Below the pieces are notes generated by a model, which searched no databases, was not told the origin of the DNA, and was given only the letters and a program-made list of their open reading frames with translations. This document shows, in pieces, positions 25,708 through 34,424 of a stretch of 64,000 nucleotides of DNA; position 1 is the first letter of the stretch, and each line of letters opens with the position of its first letter. This stretch comes from DAMCZI01 sp032095175 (lineage in GTDB: Bacteria > Bacillota > Clostridia > Clostridiales > Caloramatoraceae). Both the position numbers and the translations under genes were made by a program. The stretch is from positions 1 to 64,000 of the forward strand of contig DAMCZI010000006.1 of assembly GCA_032095175.1 (NCBI GenBank), read 5' to 3'.

Positions 25708-26190
25708 ATGATAATGCCAACACACATCGTTGCAGCAGCAGGTGTAGTGGAAAATGATAAGGGAGAAATTCTGTTGGTTAATACATACCATGGAGGATGG
25801 GTTTTCCCTGGTGGACAGGTTGAAGTTGGAGAAAATCTTACCGACGCAGTTATTAGAGAAATAAAAGAGGAGAGCGGAATTAATGTCGCAGTAAATAAGC
25901 TTTTTGCGATTTCATCAAACACAGGAATAAATAATGGATATAACGGAGTTAAAAAAGTTCCTACAAAGGTAATGATGGATTTTATTTGTACCTTTGTAGA
26001 TGGGAAATTATGTACTTCTGATGAAAATTCCGAATCATGTTGGGTAAAAAAAGATAAAGTACTTGATATGATTACAGCCCCGGCCATCCGTCAACGTTTT
26101 CAAGCATATTTAAACTTTGATGGCAATGTACAGTATTTAGTATATGTAACGCAACCAGAGTTTGAATTAAAACTAAGTAGAAAAATATAA
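25708..26190 (+). CDS. Nudix hydrolase
   Basis: 160-residue pyrophosphohydrolase. The Nudix box is intact: GGQVEVGENLTDAVIREIKEESGI (G-x5-E-x7-REUxEExGU), about residues 37-60. Start ATG 25708 is 8 nt after AGGGAG. Co-transcribed with the DeoR gene. A second, broken copy of its first half lies at 28028-28180, part of a duplicated segment. Confidence 0.9.
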   Translation: MIMPTHIVAAAGVVENDKGEILLVNTYHGGWVFPGGQVEVGENLTDAVIREIKEESGINVAVNKLFAISSNTGINNGYNGVKKVPTKVMMDFICTFVDGKLCTSDENSESCWVKKDKVLDMITAPAIRQRFQAYLNFDGNVQYLVYVTQPEFELKLSRKI

Positions 26191-26205
26191 GACCTTTACA
26201 AATAT

Positions 26206-26247
26206 AATATTGAAGGAGAGTATCCATGGATGCTCCCTTTCAATATT
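26206..26247. terminator. Bidirectional terminator after nudix gene
   Basis: AATATTGAAGGAGAGTATCC / GGATGCTCCCTTTCAATATT. The same hairpin recurs near 28180-28221 in the duplicated segment. Confidence 0.82.
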
Positions 26248-26252
26248 ATTTA

Positions 26253-26453
26253 TTACAATCCATATGTCTCAAAAATTGTCAAAATATTATTATTGGCAAG
26301 CTTATTAGCCAGTAGTTGTTTGAATTTAACCGAATGTGTTTTATCTTCCAAACGAAGTTTCTCCAGTTCCTTAGATATTTCGTTTTGCTTTAATATCAAA
26401 TCAACATATACATTTTTATCTAAGGCTCTTGTTAATCTACTCAATTGATTCAC
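26253..26453 (-). CDS. Small helical protein, internally deleted copy
   Basis: 66 residues, charged and helical (LILKQNEISKELEKLRLEDKTHSVKFKQLLANKLANNN). It equals the 95-residue protein at 28226-28513 minus 29 internal residues, an in-frame 87-bp deletion. The ribosome site AAAAGGAGTG precedes the start. No recognised family. Confidence 0.6.
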   Translation of the reverse strand: MNQLSRLTRALDKNVYVDLILKQNEISKELEKLRLEDKTHSVKFKQLLANKLANNNILTIFETYGL

Positions 26454-26676
26454 TCCTTTTTATGTTCAAGGTATATAACGTATCACATTTTGAATATCTA
26501 ATATATTTTTTACTTTAGAACAAAGCTTCATAATTTTTGACTTGCATAGTTTTCCCGTATATAAAAACTTTGTAATTACTATAAGCACAAATAAATTCCT
26601 TGATGTATTTTAAACAGATCTTATTCATAATACATCTACCATTTCATTACTTTTGGGACTTCATTCCCATAACTTA

Positions 26677-26705
26677 TTGACTTGCGTATATTTTGGGATT
26701 ATAAT
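26677..26705 (+). promoter_or_regulatory. Promoter of DUF4143 ATPase gene
   Basis: TTGACT (26677-26682), 17-bp spacer, TATAAT (26700-26705). A similar TTGACTTGCATA...TATAAA arrangement occurs about 140 bp upstream (from about 26537). Confidence 0.75.
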
Positions 26706-26734
26706 GTAAATAATAATGTGAGGAGGTGTTCAAT

Positions 26735-27961
26735 TTGCAAAGAATAAATCGTGAAGCATATTTGGATTTTCTAATTCGTTCAAAAGACAGACAAATTATC
26801 AAAGTAGTTTCCGGTGTACGTCGTTGTGGAAAATCTACTTTGTTTGAGATTTACAAAGATTATTTATTGGAGAATGGTGTATCCAAAAATCAAATTCATT
26901 CTATCAATTTTGAAGATGTTGATTATGAACATTTGTCAAATTATCGTTCTCTTTATGATTATTTAAAAGGACTATTGCTATCCGATCAAATGAACTACAT
27001 CTTTCTTGATGAAATCCAACATGTATCTCAATTTGAAAAGGCAGTGGATAGTTTGTTCATCAAAAAAAATGTTGATTTATATATTACAGGTTCTAACGCG
27101 TATTTTATGTCAGGAGAACTTGCAACACTTTTATCAGGGCGATATGTCGAATTACAAATGTTACCTCTTTCTTTCAAGGAATTTTGCCAAGCTTACAATA
27201 ACTTTACCAGTGAACGTACACCCAAATCAACCTATGAAAAATATAGAGCCTATCTCTTAAACAGTTCTTTTCCTTATGCTGCATCACTAGGAGATAATCA
27301 TAAAGATATTACTGAATATTTACATGGTATATATAATTCTGTGCTTTTAAAAGATGTTGTAGCACGTTTGCGAATACCAGATGTTATGATGTTAGAAAGT
27401 GTAGCAAAATTTGTATTTCATAATATAGGCAATCAACTTTCATGCAAAAGAATTGCAGATGCTATGGTTTCTGCAAACAGAAAAATCGATACAAAAACCG
27501 TAGAAAAATATGTATGTGGACTCCGTGATAGTTTGCTTGTATATCAAGCAAAGCGCTATAACATAAAAGGCAAACAATATCTTGCCACATTAGAAAAATA
27601 TTATGTTGTCGATATTGGACTTCGTTACATGCTGCTTGGCAGTAAAAGTACAGATATTGGTCATATTCTTGAAAATGTTGTGTATCTTGAATTGCTTCGA
27701 CGTGGATATGATGTTTATATAGGACAAATAGGAAATACAGAAGTTGACTTTGTCGCTATGAACGAAAAGGGCAACACCTATTTTCAAGTATCTGCCTCTG
27801 TTCGTGACGAAATTACACTTAAGCGAGAACTCCGACCCTTGCAATCCATCAACGATCACTATCCGAAATATCTTCTGACTCTTGATGAAGATCCTGAAGG
27901 CGATTATGAGGGAATCCGGAAAATTAATGTACTTGATTGGCTGCTCGGAAAAGTAGATTAA
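26735..27961 (+). CDS. AAA-type ATPase with DUF4143 domain
   Basis: 408-residue P-loop ATPase: Walker A SGVRRCGKSTL (about 29-39), Walker B YIFLDEIQHV, sensor LYITGSNAYF. The C-terminal DUF4143 part resembles a PD-(D/E)xK-like core (VVYLELLRRGYDVYIGQIGNTEVDFVAM). I place the start at TTG 26735, 8 nt after AGGAGG. Biological role of the family is unsettled. The gene sits between two copies of a duplicated segment and may have come in with that rearrangement. Confidence 0.88.
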   Translation: MQRINREAYLDFLIRSKDRQIIKVVSGVRRCGKSTLFEIYKDYLLENGVSKNQIHSINFEDVDYEHLSNYRSLYDYLKGLLLSDQMNYIFLDEIQHVSQFEKAVDSLFIKKNVDLYITGSNAYFMSGELATLLSGRYVELQMLPLSFKEFCQAYNNFTSERTPKSTYEKYRAYLLNSSFPYAASLGDNHKDITEYLHGIYNSVLLKDVVARLRIPDVMMLESVAKFVFHNIGNQLSCKRIADAMVSANRKIDTKTVEKYVCGLRDSLLVYQAKRYNIKGKQYLATLEKYYVVDIGLRYMLLGSKSTDIGHILENVVYLELLRRGYDVYIGQIGNTEVDFVAMNEKGNTYFQVSASVRDEITLKRELRPLQSINDHYPKYLLTLDEDPEGDYEGIRKINVLDWLLGKVD

Positions 27962-28027
27962 TAAACTATCACTATTTTCATTTAATTAAGTAAAGATTGG
28001 TAATTATAAAGGGTGATAAAAATCATA

Positions 28028-28180
28028 ATGCCAGCACACATTGTTACAGCAGCAGGTGTAGCGGAAAATGATAAGGGAGAAATTTTGTTAGTTAAAACAT
28101 ATTATGGAGAATGAATTTTTCCTGGCGGACAAGTTGAAGTCGGAGAGAATCTTATTGATGCAGTTATTAGAGAAATATAA
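28028..28180 (+). pseudogene. Nudix pseudogene (5' fragment of duplicated copy)
   Basis: Close match to the first 50 codons of the gene at 25708. The original start ATG is now ATC, a Trp codon is TGA (28112-28114), and the sequence jumps at AGAGAAATA straight to the downstream hairpin, a deletion of about 340 bp apparently between short AAATA repeats. Confidence 0.88.
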
Positions 28181-28225
28181 TATTGAAAGGGAGTGTCCAT
28201 GGATGCTCCCCTTCAATATTATTTA

Positions 28226-28513
28226 TTACAATCCATATGTCTCAAAAATTGTCAAAATATTATTATTGGCAAGCTTATTAGCCAGTAGTTGTTTAAATTT
28301 AACCGAATGTGTTTTATCTTCCAAGCGAAGTTTCTCCAGTTCTTTAGATATTTCGTTTTGTTTTAATATCAAATCATCATAGACATTTTCAAACTTCGCT
28401 AATTTACTAATAGCTTCTCCGGTATATCCATTTACATCATGTTGTACTTTAGTATCATCTACAACATAAACATTTTTATCTAAGGCTCTTGTTAATCTAC
28501 TCAAATAATTCAC
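28226..28513 (-). CDS. Small helical protein of unknown function
   Basis: 95 residues; the full-length version of the protein at 26253-26453. N-terminal part NYLSRLTRALDKNVYVVDDTKV, then a coiled-coil-like charged helix (LILKQNEISKELEKLRLEDKT) and LLANKLANNNILTIFETYGL. AAAAGGAGTG ribosome site. It belongs to the duplicated block. No function can be assigned. Confidence 0.65.
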   Translation of the reverse strand: MNYLSRLTRALDKNVYVVDDTKVQHDVNGYTGEAISKLAKFENVYDDLILKQNEISKELEKLRLEDKTHSVKFKQLLANKLANNNILTIFETYGL

Positions 28514-28574
28514 TCCTTTTCATGTGTCAAGTACAATAGATATCACATTTTGAATATCTAGCCTATTCTCTATA

Positions 28575-29003
28575 TCAGAACGAAGCTTGATTAGTTTTCC
28601 TAAAACAAACAAATGCATTTCCACTTAGGTATAGCTGAATTACACCGATGATAAAAAACTCTGCTGTTGCTAAATAACATTCTCCTAGAACTACTACCTG
28701 GACACCAAGACTTATAAGAAGGATTCCCCCCATTACAACAGACATAAGCCATGGTTTATTGTTTGATTTTTTAAAGCTTGCAATTGCTGCTATAATATTT
28801 CCTAACCCGAATAATACAATTGCAATAATCCCTGGAATAAGCCAGTTCTGAAAGGGAAGGATGGTGAGCCATTCCCTTGGATATTCAGAAAACATTCCAT
28901 CTTTTGAGCTCACCATCATTATTCCTGTCCAAATAGCTCCTAATGCTAATATTAAATCATAACCACCTAATATTTTCATACTTATCTTTTTATTCATTTT
29001 CAC
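28575..29003 (-). CDS. Four-helix membrane protein, unknown
   Basis: 142 residues with four hydrophobic segments (LILALGAIWTGIMMVSS; LIPGIIAIVLFGLGNIIAAIA; WLMSVVMGGILLISLGVQVVV; FFIIGVIQLYLSGNAF). 9 bp downstream of the DUF4153-type gene, so likely co-transcribed with the DUF2975/XRE/DUF4153 cluster. No recognised family. Confidence 0.75.
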   Translation of the reverse strand: MKMNKKISMKILGGYDLILALGAIWTGIMMVSSKDGMFSEYPREWLTILPFQNWLIPGIIAIVLFGLGNIIAAIASFKKSNNKPWLMSVVMGGILLISLGVQVVVLGECYLATAEFFIIGVIQLYLSGNAFVCFRKTNQASF

Positions 29004-29011
29004 TGTCCCCT

Positions 29012-30970
29012 TTATTCCAATATCTTAAGAGCTCTATATTTAGAATAATTAAATTCAACCCAGGAACCTTTTTTAGAGAGTTTATTATTCGTTTTATTAA
29101 AATACCTATTAAGTATACTTTTATCTTCTACACCCAACCTTGATTCATTTTCAAGCTTTTTAATCTCAGGCAGAGCATCATAGGATAAGCATGTCAGATA
29201 GTATACATCTATTTTTCCCGTATCATTAAATCTCTCAATATTCTTTTTTGCTATAAATGCATCCACATTTGCATAGTTAAGAAGTACATAAATGGAAAGC
29301 GCTGCAATTATCGAAAGCTTTGCCATTGGCACCTTCTCTATCCATAATGCTGCAAGGGATATTATAAACAGCACAAAGAGGAGAAGTATAAACACATGTA
29401 CAAATACTCTTAAATAGGTATATCCATAGGTTCTTTCATATAAAGACATCTTAAAGTGGGCTGAAAACAGCATGTTTCCAGTAAAAAGTACAAGCAGTGT
29501 CAAGAATATGTTTAAAATAAGGTTTATCTTTTTGTTGTCCTTATTCATGAACTTAATGCAGCAGAGCAATATACTGAAATTTATTATGGTAACAAGAACA
29601 AGTTCAAAGAATCCTCTTCTTGCATATTCTGCATAGGTAAAACCATTTGGAAGAATGTTTTGCCCTCTTCCATATAGATATGAAAATTGAACTATGGAAA
29701 ACATTAGGTATATAATATCTATCACAGATATTATAGTCAGTATCGTCACTGGCTCCCATTTACCCTTCACCTTGTTTTCTTCAACAATTTCACATTCTCC
29801 AGTATATTTAAAACTCCAAATGTATCCAAAGATATATATAAACACTATTGCAATAACCACTATATCCGCTGCAGCATCTCCAAAGTTAAATTTAGGAAAT
29901 ACTTTATAGAAATTAGTTATATAATATCCAAACATCATATCAGCAGAGGACAATAAAACAATTATTATAAAAATTAGTGGCAGTGAAATTCCAAGACCCT
30001 TTAATATATTTTTTTGTGTTAAACTAAGTTTTATCTTACTTTTATTTGTTTTGGTTATACTTATAAATTTAAAGGGCTTTAACATATTTTCAAATGGCAG
30101 TGCAAAAATTCTTTTAAATATCTTGGCTATAAAGCCTATTTTATACCATTTAAAGCCATCATACTTCATTAGCATAAATGCTGCTGTTAACAGTCCTGGA
30201 ATCAGTAATATGTTTATTGTATTTAAAACTCTGTTGGAATGTATTGAAAAATTTAAAGCAAGGATAAAGGAAAACCCAAGTGCTAAGAAACCCATTTTCT
30301 TATTCTCTTTTGATCTTTCTTTAATGCTTAAAAGATAAAATATAGTTAAAGCAGCTGTGAATATAGGATATGAAATTCCTATACTCTTTTCTCTAAAAAA
30401 GTAATTGAAAATAACGCCTATAGCTATTGATGCTATTATTGTATAGAGTTTCTCACTAATTCCAACTCGTAAATCAAATTCCCTATGTTTTTTTAATCGC
30501 TTCTTCCTTTTTAATTCTTCATTAATACCAGGAAAGCTTTTATCTGAAAATATTAAGTTTTCCAATGCCTTTAACCATACAGGACTATAGCTTTTTTCTA
30601 TGCAGGTTTCTAGCAAGTTTCTTAAAGTTGATCTATCAATAGATGAAAACTTGTAGCTATCCATTAACGATACCCAGTAATAATCCTCTGAATTAGAAGC
30701 TTTATCTATATCAAACTCCAATTTACTCTCATCAATGTCAATTAGAAACGTCGCAACATTTCTATAACGCTCTTTAACAAATCTAAAAACTATATTTCCG
30801 GATACTCCTAACCTCTCCTCAAATATCCTTAAAATTGCATCCTCTTCAGTTTCACCTTGTCTTAATGGTCCTCTTATTAACAGGTTTTCATTGTCATTCC
30901 TATCATTTTTTATTTTTGTAAAAAGAACCCTCTCTTTATTTACAACAATCCCCTGAACATATTCAATCAT
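29012..30970 (-). CDS. Membrane protein: degenerate Nudix-like N terminus fused to DUF4153/DUF4173
   Basis: 652 residues. Residues about 1-125 look like a Nudix fold: YVQGIVVNKERVLFTKIKND and a box-like GPLRQGETEEDAILRIFEERLGV (about 34-56). Two expected acidic positions are replaced (REUxEE reads RIFEER), so catalysis is doubtful. Residues about 180-590 contain many membrane helices typical of DUF4153/DUF4173 proteins. A soluble tail follows. It lies 11 bp downstream of the small XRE regulator gene. Function unknown; perhaps an envelope sensor (inference). Confidence 0.75.
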   Translation of the reverse strand: MIEYVQGIVVNKERVLFTKIKNDRNDNENLLIRGPLRQGETEEDAILRIFEERLGVSGNIVFRFVKERYRNVATFLIDIDESKLEFDIDKASNSEDYYWVSLMDSYKFSSIDRSTLRNLLETCIEKSYSPVWLKALENLIFSDKSFPGINEELKRKKRLKKHREFDLRVGISEKLYTIIASIAIGVIFNYFFREKSIGISYPIFTAALTIFYLLSIKERSKENKKMGFLALGFSFILALNFSIHSNRVLNTINILLIPGLLTAAFMLMKYDGFKWYKIGFIAKIFKRIFALPFENMLKPFKFISITKTNKSKIKLSLTQKNILKGLGISLPLIFIIIVLLSSADMMFGYYITNFYKVFPKFNFGDAAADIVVIAIVFIYIFGYIWSFKYTGECEIVEENKVKGKWEPVTILTIISVIDIIYLMFSIVQFSYLYGRGQNILPNGFTYAEYARRGFFELVLVTIINFSILLCCIKFMNKDNKKINLILNIFLTLLVLFTGNMLFSAHFKMSLYERTYGYTYLRVFVHVFILLLFVLFIISLAALWIEKVPMAKLSIIAALSIYVLLNYANVDAFIAKKNIERFNDTGKIDVYYLTCLSYDALPEIKKLENESRLGVEDKSILNRYFNKTNNKLSKKGSWVEFNYSKYRALKILE

Positions 30971-30981
30971 TTAATCACCCT

Positions 30982-31191
30982 TTATTCCTCTTTTTTATAT
31001 TCAAGAATATCCCCTGGCTGACAGTCTAATTCTCTGCAAATAGCCTCAAGAGTGCTGAATCTAATTGCCTTCGCCTTCCCTGTCTTTAGTATGGAAAGGT
31101 TTGCATTTGTAATCCCAACCTTTTCAGCAAGCTCACCAAGAGATATTTTCCTTTTTGCCATCATTACATCCAAATTAACTATAATTGCCAT
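30982..31191 (-). CDS. Small XRE-family regulator (YozG-like)
   Basis: 69 residues, a bare HTH_26 domain: VMMAKRKISLGELAEKVGITNANLSILKTGKAKAIRFSTLEAICRELDCQPGDILEY. It follows the DUF2975 gene by 19 bp, the standard pairing in Firmicutes in which the small regulator and the DUF2975 membrane protein are co-encoded. Confidence 0.9.
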   Translation of the reverse strand: MAIIVNLDVMMAKRKISLGELAEKVGITNANLSILKTGKAKAIRFSTLEAICRELDCQPGDILEYKKEE

Positions 31192-31210
31192 ATTATCCCT
31201 CCTGGCTTAC

Positions 31211-31699
31211 TTATATTGTTAAGTCATTTTCTTCTTTGTACTCTACAGCCTGCTTAAATACTTGAGAAAGTACAAATATAAAGAAACCTGCAAGTAGAAA
31301 TATTAAAAACTCGAAGTCTGTATGGACACCACTTTTATCAATTATTACTATTTCAAAGTCCTTATACTGACCATTTACAAAGAAGTTCACTATATAAGTT
31401 CCTGCAATTGCAAAGCAGTATATTGCTATTCTTTTTATAGCTTTCACATTGTCCCATATAAATGGAGTCCTCTTTATAAGTGAATTAATTATTCTCCTTA
31501 AATTGAAAAGCATACCAAAAAGTGATGCTCCCCCAATTACATATAAGCAGCTCGTAACAAAAATGTTGCCTATACGTATCTCCGATGCACCTGTAATACT
31601 GATTATTCCTGAATACACATATAAAATCATTCCAACTACAATTAATACATCAAGAACTATTTTCAAAAATAAAGGTAATGAAAACTTCTTATTATCCAT
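31211..31699 (-). CDS. DUF2975 membrane protein
   Basis: 162 residues with four membrane helices (LFLKIVLDVLIVVGMILYVY; VTSCLYVIGGASLFGMLF; IAIYCFAIAGTYIVNFFV; FLIFLLAGFFIFVLSQVF), typical of DUF2975. First gene of the cluster with the XRE regulator, the DUF4153-type protein and the 142-residue membrane protein. Exact role unknown. Confidence 0.85.
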   Translation of the reverse strand: MDNKKFSLPLFLKIVLDVLIVVGMILYVYSGIISITGASEIRIGNIFVTSCLYVIGGASLFGMLFNLRRIINSLIKRTPFIWDNVKAIKRIAIYCFAIAGTYIVNFFVNGQYKDFEIVIIDKSGVHTDFEFLIFLLAGFFIFVLSQVFKQAVEYKEENDLTI

Positions 31700-31865
31700 A
31701 ATGTTTATTATCGGAAGTGAATATCTTCCAACAAATTTCCCCTCCTTGCATGTTTTATTTTATAATTATATACTACCATAGTTTTTATTGTTTATCAATA
31801 AACATTTATTAATTTGCATTATTTTTTTCTTAAAAAAGGGTAAATAAAAGGTAACAGGGGGTTAA

Positions 31866-31990
31866 TTGTAAAGCAAGAAGCCACTTTGAAAAACAAAAAG
31901 CCATCTTTGTAATCGACAACTGAATATTTGTAAACGAAACGCAGTTTTTGTATCCGAAATGCCTGTTTTGTAAGCGAGATGCAATTTTAC
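31866..31990. repeat. Degenerate tandem repeat, about six units of 20-21 bp
   Basis: Units begin at about 31866, 31885, 31906, 31927, 31947 and 31967. Consensus roughly TTTGTAAnCGAnAnGCnnT. Period is 20-21 bp, close to two helical turns. Not in a reading frame. Flush against repeat D2. Confidence 0.7.
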
Positions 31991-31993
31991 AAA

Positions 31994-32158
31994 GGGGGCT
32001 GTTGCACTAACAAAAATAACTTTCAAAAGTGCCAGGCACATAGCAAGTTCAAAGTGGCAAGTTGAACAAAGCCTAGAATATCAAGCTTTATTCAACTTGC
32101 CACTTGCCATGTGCCTGGCACTTAAGGCGATAATATTCGTTAGTGCGACAGCGCCCCT
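31994..32158. repeat. Palindromic repeat, family D long form
   Basis: A 165-bp near-perfect hairpin. Outer arms GGGGGCTGTTGCACTAACAA / TTCGTTAGTGCGACAGCGCC, inner arms with AGTGCCAGGCACAT and CAAGTGGCAAGTTGAA motifs and their complements. It ends 1 bp before the 3' end of the 3D-domain gene and could be its terminator. Confidence 0.85.
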
Positions 32159-32159
32159 A

Positions 32160-33185
32160 TCACTCTAGTATATATACCTTCACATATTTCACAGCCCAAT
32201 TACATGCTTCTCTGTAGGTATTAAAGTACACATCAATTTTTTCTCCTTTTATTGCAGAACCAGTATCAGCAGCAATTGCAAATCCATATCCTTCAACAAA
32301 AAGCCTTGTACCATATGGAATATTTTTAGGGTCCACCGCAATTGTGCTGTATCCATCTGGATCTCTAACTGCCTTTCTACCAGATGCAGTATAGGTTCTT
32401 CCTACTCCCCTGACTGCCCAATAGGCTGTGGCCCTTGCCTTAAATACCCTTTTATAGGGCATCATTCTTCCACCTCTTGAAACTGGCATAAGTGGATAAG
32501 TACCCTGTACAATAAGCCTGTCTATTGGCTTTTTGATTATAGTTTCCTTAACTACTTTTCTTGAAACTTCATTACCATTTTCATAAACTATTTGAATTGT
32601 TACCTGCTTTTCTCCTGTTTTTCCTTCTTGAGTAACTTTTCTTTTAGTGTTGGCCAGTTTTCTATCTACTTTAACTACTTCCTTAAAGTTCATTGGTCTA
32701 TTTTCAGTAATTGTTTTAATTTCAACTCTAACTATTTCTATTTTCATACCTTCAGATAGCTTTGTCTTGATATCTGGCTTAATCCTATCATGACTATTTA
32801 ATGTAATTCCTTCAGCTTTAAGCATTAATTCAACATTTTCTTCAGCTGATTGTACATTAAGTTCTTTCCCTTCAAGTACAACATTAACTTTAACCGCTCT
32901 TTTTACAACAATAGTACTATCTTTCTCCAATTTTTTATCCAATTCTGGCTCAACCTTGTCCTTTAAACCTAAAGAGATCTTCTCTTTTTTCAAAGCTTCT
33001 CCGACTGTACTCTTATAAGTTATGATTTTTCTTTCCTTCCCATCTACAATTAATATAACAGCCTTCCTTCTTGCAGATATAAAAGTAAACAAAAAAGCTA
33101 CTGCCAAGATTACTACAACTAAAACAGAGTATCTTCTGATGTTGGACTTCTTTATCAAACTTATTAATCTGCTAATGAGGCTCAC
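32160..33185 (-). CDS. YabE-like cell-wall protein: DUF348, G5 and 3D domains
   Basis: 341 residues. N-terminal membrane anchor (about 18-38), two DUF348 repeats (about 40-150), a G5 domain (about 155-235) and a C-terminal 3D domain with the three conserved Asp positions (TIAVDPKNIPYGT, AIAADTGSAI, GEKIDVYF). Relatives (YabE, Rpf-like, lytic transglycosylase fold related to MltA) cleave or remodel peptidoglycan outside the cell. Monocistronic. Confidence 0.9.
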   Translation of the reverse strand: MSLISRLISLIKKSNIRRYSVLVVVILAVAFLFTFISARRKAVILIVDGKERKIITYKSTVGEALKKEKISLGLKDKVEPELDKKLEKDSTIVVKRAVKVNVVLEGKELNVQSAEENVELMLKAEGITLNSHDRIKPDIKTKLSEGMKIEIVRVEIKTITENRPMNFKEVVKVDRKLANTKRKVTQEGKTGEKQVTIQIVYENGNEVSRKVVKETIIKKPIDRLIVQGTYPLMPVSRGGRMMPYKRVFKARATAYWAVRGVGRTYTASGRKAVRDPDGYSTIAVDPKNIPYGTRLFVEGYGFAIAADTGSAIKGEKIDVYFNTYREACNWAVKYVKVYILE

Positions 33186-33302
33186 CTCCTAATAGTAAAT
33201 ATATGTAAATAATAACTATAACCTTGATCTTTGTCAATTAAATCCATGTCCAAACTTTCTTAAAAAAAATTTACATTTATATATAAGCAGTACAGCGCAC
33301 AA

Positions 33303-33336
33303 AAAAGCCAGAGTAAAATTATACTCTAGCTTTTCA
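33303..33336 (-). terminator. Terminator of secreted repeat protein gene
   Basis: AAAGCCAGAGTA / TACTCTAGCTTT hairpin with T tract on the minus strand, just past the stop at 33348. Confidence 0.85.
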
Positions 33337-33347
33337 CAGTAAAATTC

Positions 33348-34163
33348 TTATTTGTTATTTACGTTATTTTTCTGTATCCTGGGCATATCCTTTCCATGAG
33401 GCATCCTTATTACTTTTCTAATAGCATTAGCCTGCTCCTGTGTTAGTGTTTTATCATCTACCAACTTCTTAAGAAAGTCTCCCTTCTGCCCCTTTAAGCT
33501 CTTAAAATATGCATCTCTTTCATCTTTAGTCATAGATTTTATTTTATCCATTTCCGCTTTTCTTTCACTTTCCTGCTGCTTTATGCCTTCAATTACCTTA
33601 GCTACCTGTTCTTTGGATATGGTTCCCTTTTCTACAAGCTCATTCAATTTATTAGTTATCTCATTTAATCTTGCTTTCCTATTTTCCTCTTGTTTTTGAG
33701 CTAATTTATTTTTAACAACATCAGCCTTTTCCTGTGTTAAAATCCCATTTGATACAAGCTCAGAGAGTATATCCTGTTTTTTGTCCCTTCGTCCTTCAAA
33801 ATATGACTTTCTTTCCTCTGGTGTCATGGATTTTATCTTATCCATTTCTGCTTTTCTCTGTTCTTGCTTCTTATTCATATATTCAGCTATCTTGTCTGAC
33901 TCATTTTGAGTCAATGTCCCATCCTTAACCAGTTCGGAAAGCATATTTACAAAGCCGCCATTTTCTTTGGGTCCTTTCATTCCAAAGCCCTTTTCTCCTT
34001 TAAAGTGGTCCTTTCCTCCCATATCCATTCTTCCTTCACAGGGAGGCTTTTTATTTGATGCACCCTGTGAGTCACTTGCAAAGACATTTGCACCAGTCGA
34101 AAAAAGCAAGCCTCCTATAACAACTCCTGAGATAATTTTAATTAAGTACTTCCTCTGGTTCAT
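33348..34163 (-). CDS. Secreted protein with repeated DUF2680-like helical units
   Basis: 271 residues. Signal peptide (LIKIISGVVIGGLLFSTGANVFA, cleavage after AxA near 29), a Gly/Lys/Met-rich segment, then repeated helical units: ELVKDGTLTQNESDKI, ELVSNGILTQEKADVV, ELVEKGTISKEQVAKV and KLVDDKTLTQEQANAI. Between them KAEMDKIKSMTPEERKSYFEG occurs twice in near-identical form. This is the YckD/DUF2680 type of secreted protein. Function unknown. Confidence 0.8.
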   Translation of the reverse strand: MNQRKYLIKIISGVVIGGLLFSTGANVFASDSQGASNKKPPCEGRMDMGGKDHFKGEKGFGMKGPKENGGFVNMLSELVKDGTLTQNESDKIAEYMNKKQEQRKAEMDKIKSMTPEERKSYFEGRRDKKQDILSELVSNGILTQEKADVVKNKLAQKQEENRKARLNEITNKLNELVEKGTISKEQVAKVIEGIKQQESERKAEMDKIKSMTKDERDAYFKSLKGQKGDFLKKLVDDKTLTQEQANAIRKVIRMPHGKDMPRIQKNNVNNK

Positions 34164-34267
34164 ACAATCACTCCTTTAGTTTTAAATTATATATTTAGTA
34201 TTAACTTTTTCTGTGATAATTCTGTGATATAATAAGCTTTTTTCTGTGAAAATATTGTGATATGTAG

Positions 34268-34420
34268 GTGGATGTTGCATAACGAATAATATGGTCTTAA
34301 GTACCAGGCACATGGCAAGTGGCAAGCTGAATAAGCCCTAGAATATTAGGCTATTCAACTTGCCACTTTGCCACGTGCCTGGTACTTTTGAAAGTTATTT
34401 TCTTTTGTGCAGCAGCAACC
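34268..34420. repeat. Palindromic repeat, family D long form (diverged)
   Basis: Inner arms GTACCAGGCAC...GTGCCTGGTAC and GGCAAGTGGCAAGCTGAAT with complement; outer ends GGATGTTGCATAACGAATAA / GTGCAGCAGCAACC. It ends 5 bp before the 3' end of the anti-sigma gene. Confidence 0.82.
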
Positions 34421-34424
34421 TTTT

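Noticed and set aside
28104..28382. 92-aa plus-strand ORF (and the 72-aa equivalent at 26230-26448)
   Set aside because: They start in the Nudix remnant or hairpin and run antisense to the small helical protein, which has the ribosome site.
31866..31990. Possible CRISPR array
   Set aside because: The 20-21 bp units are contiguous and degenerate with no spacers, and there are no cas genes.
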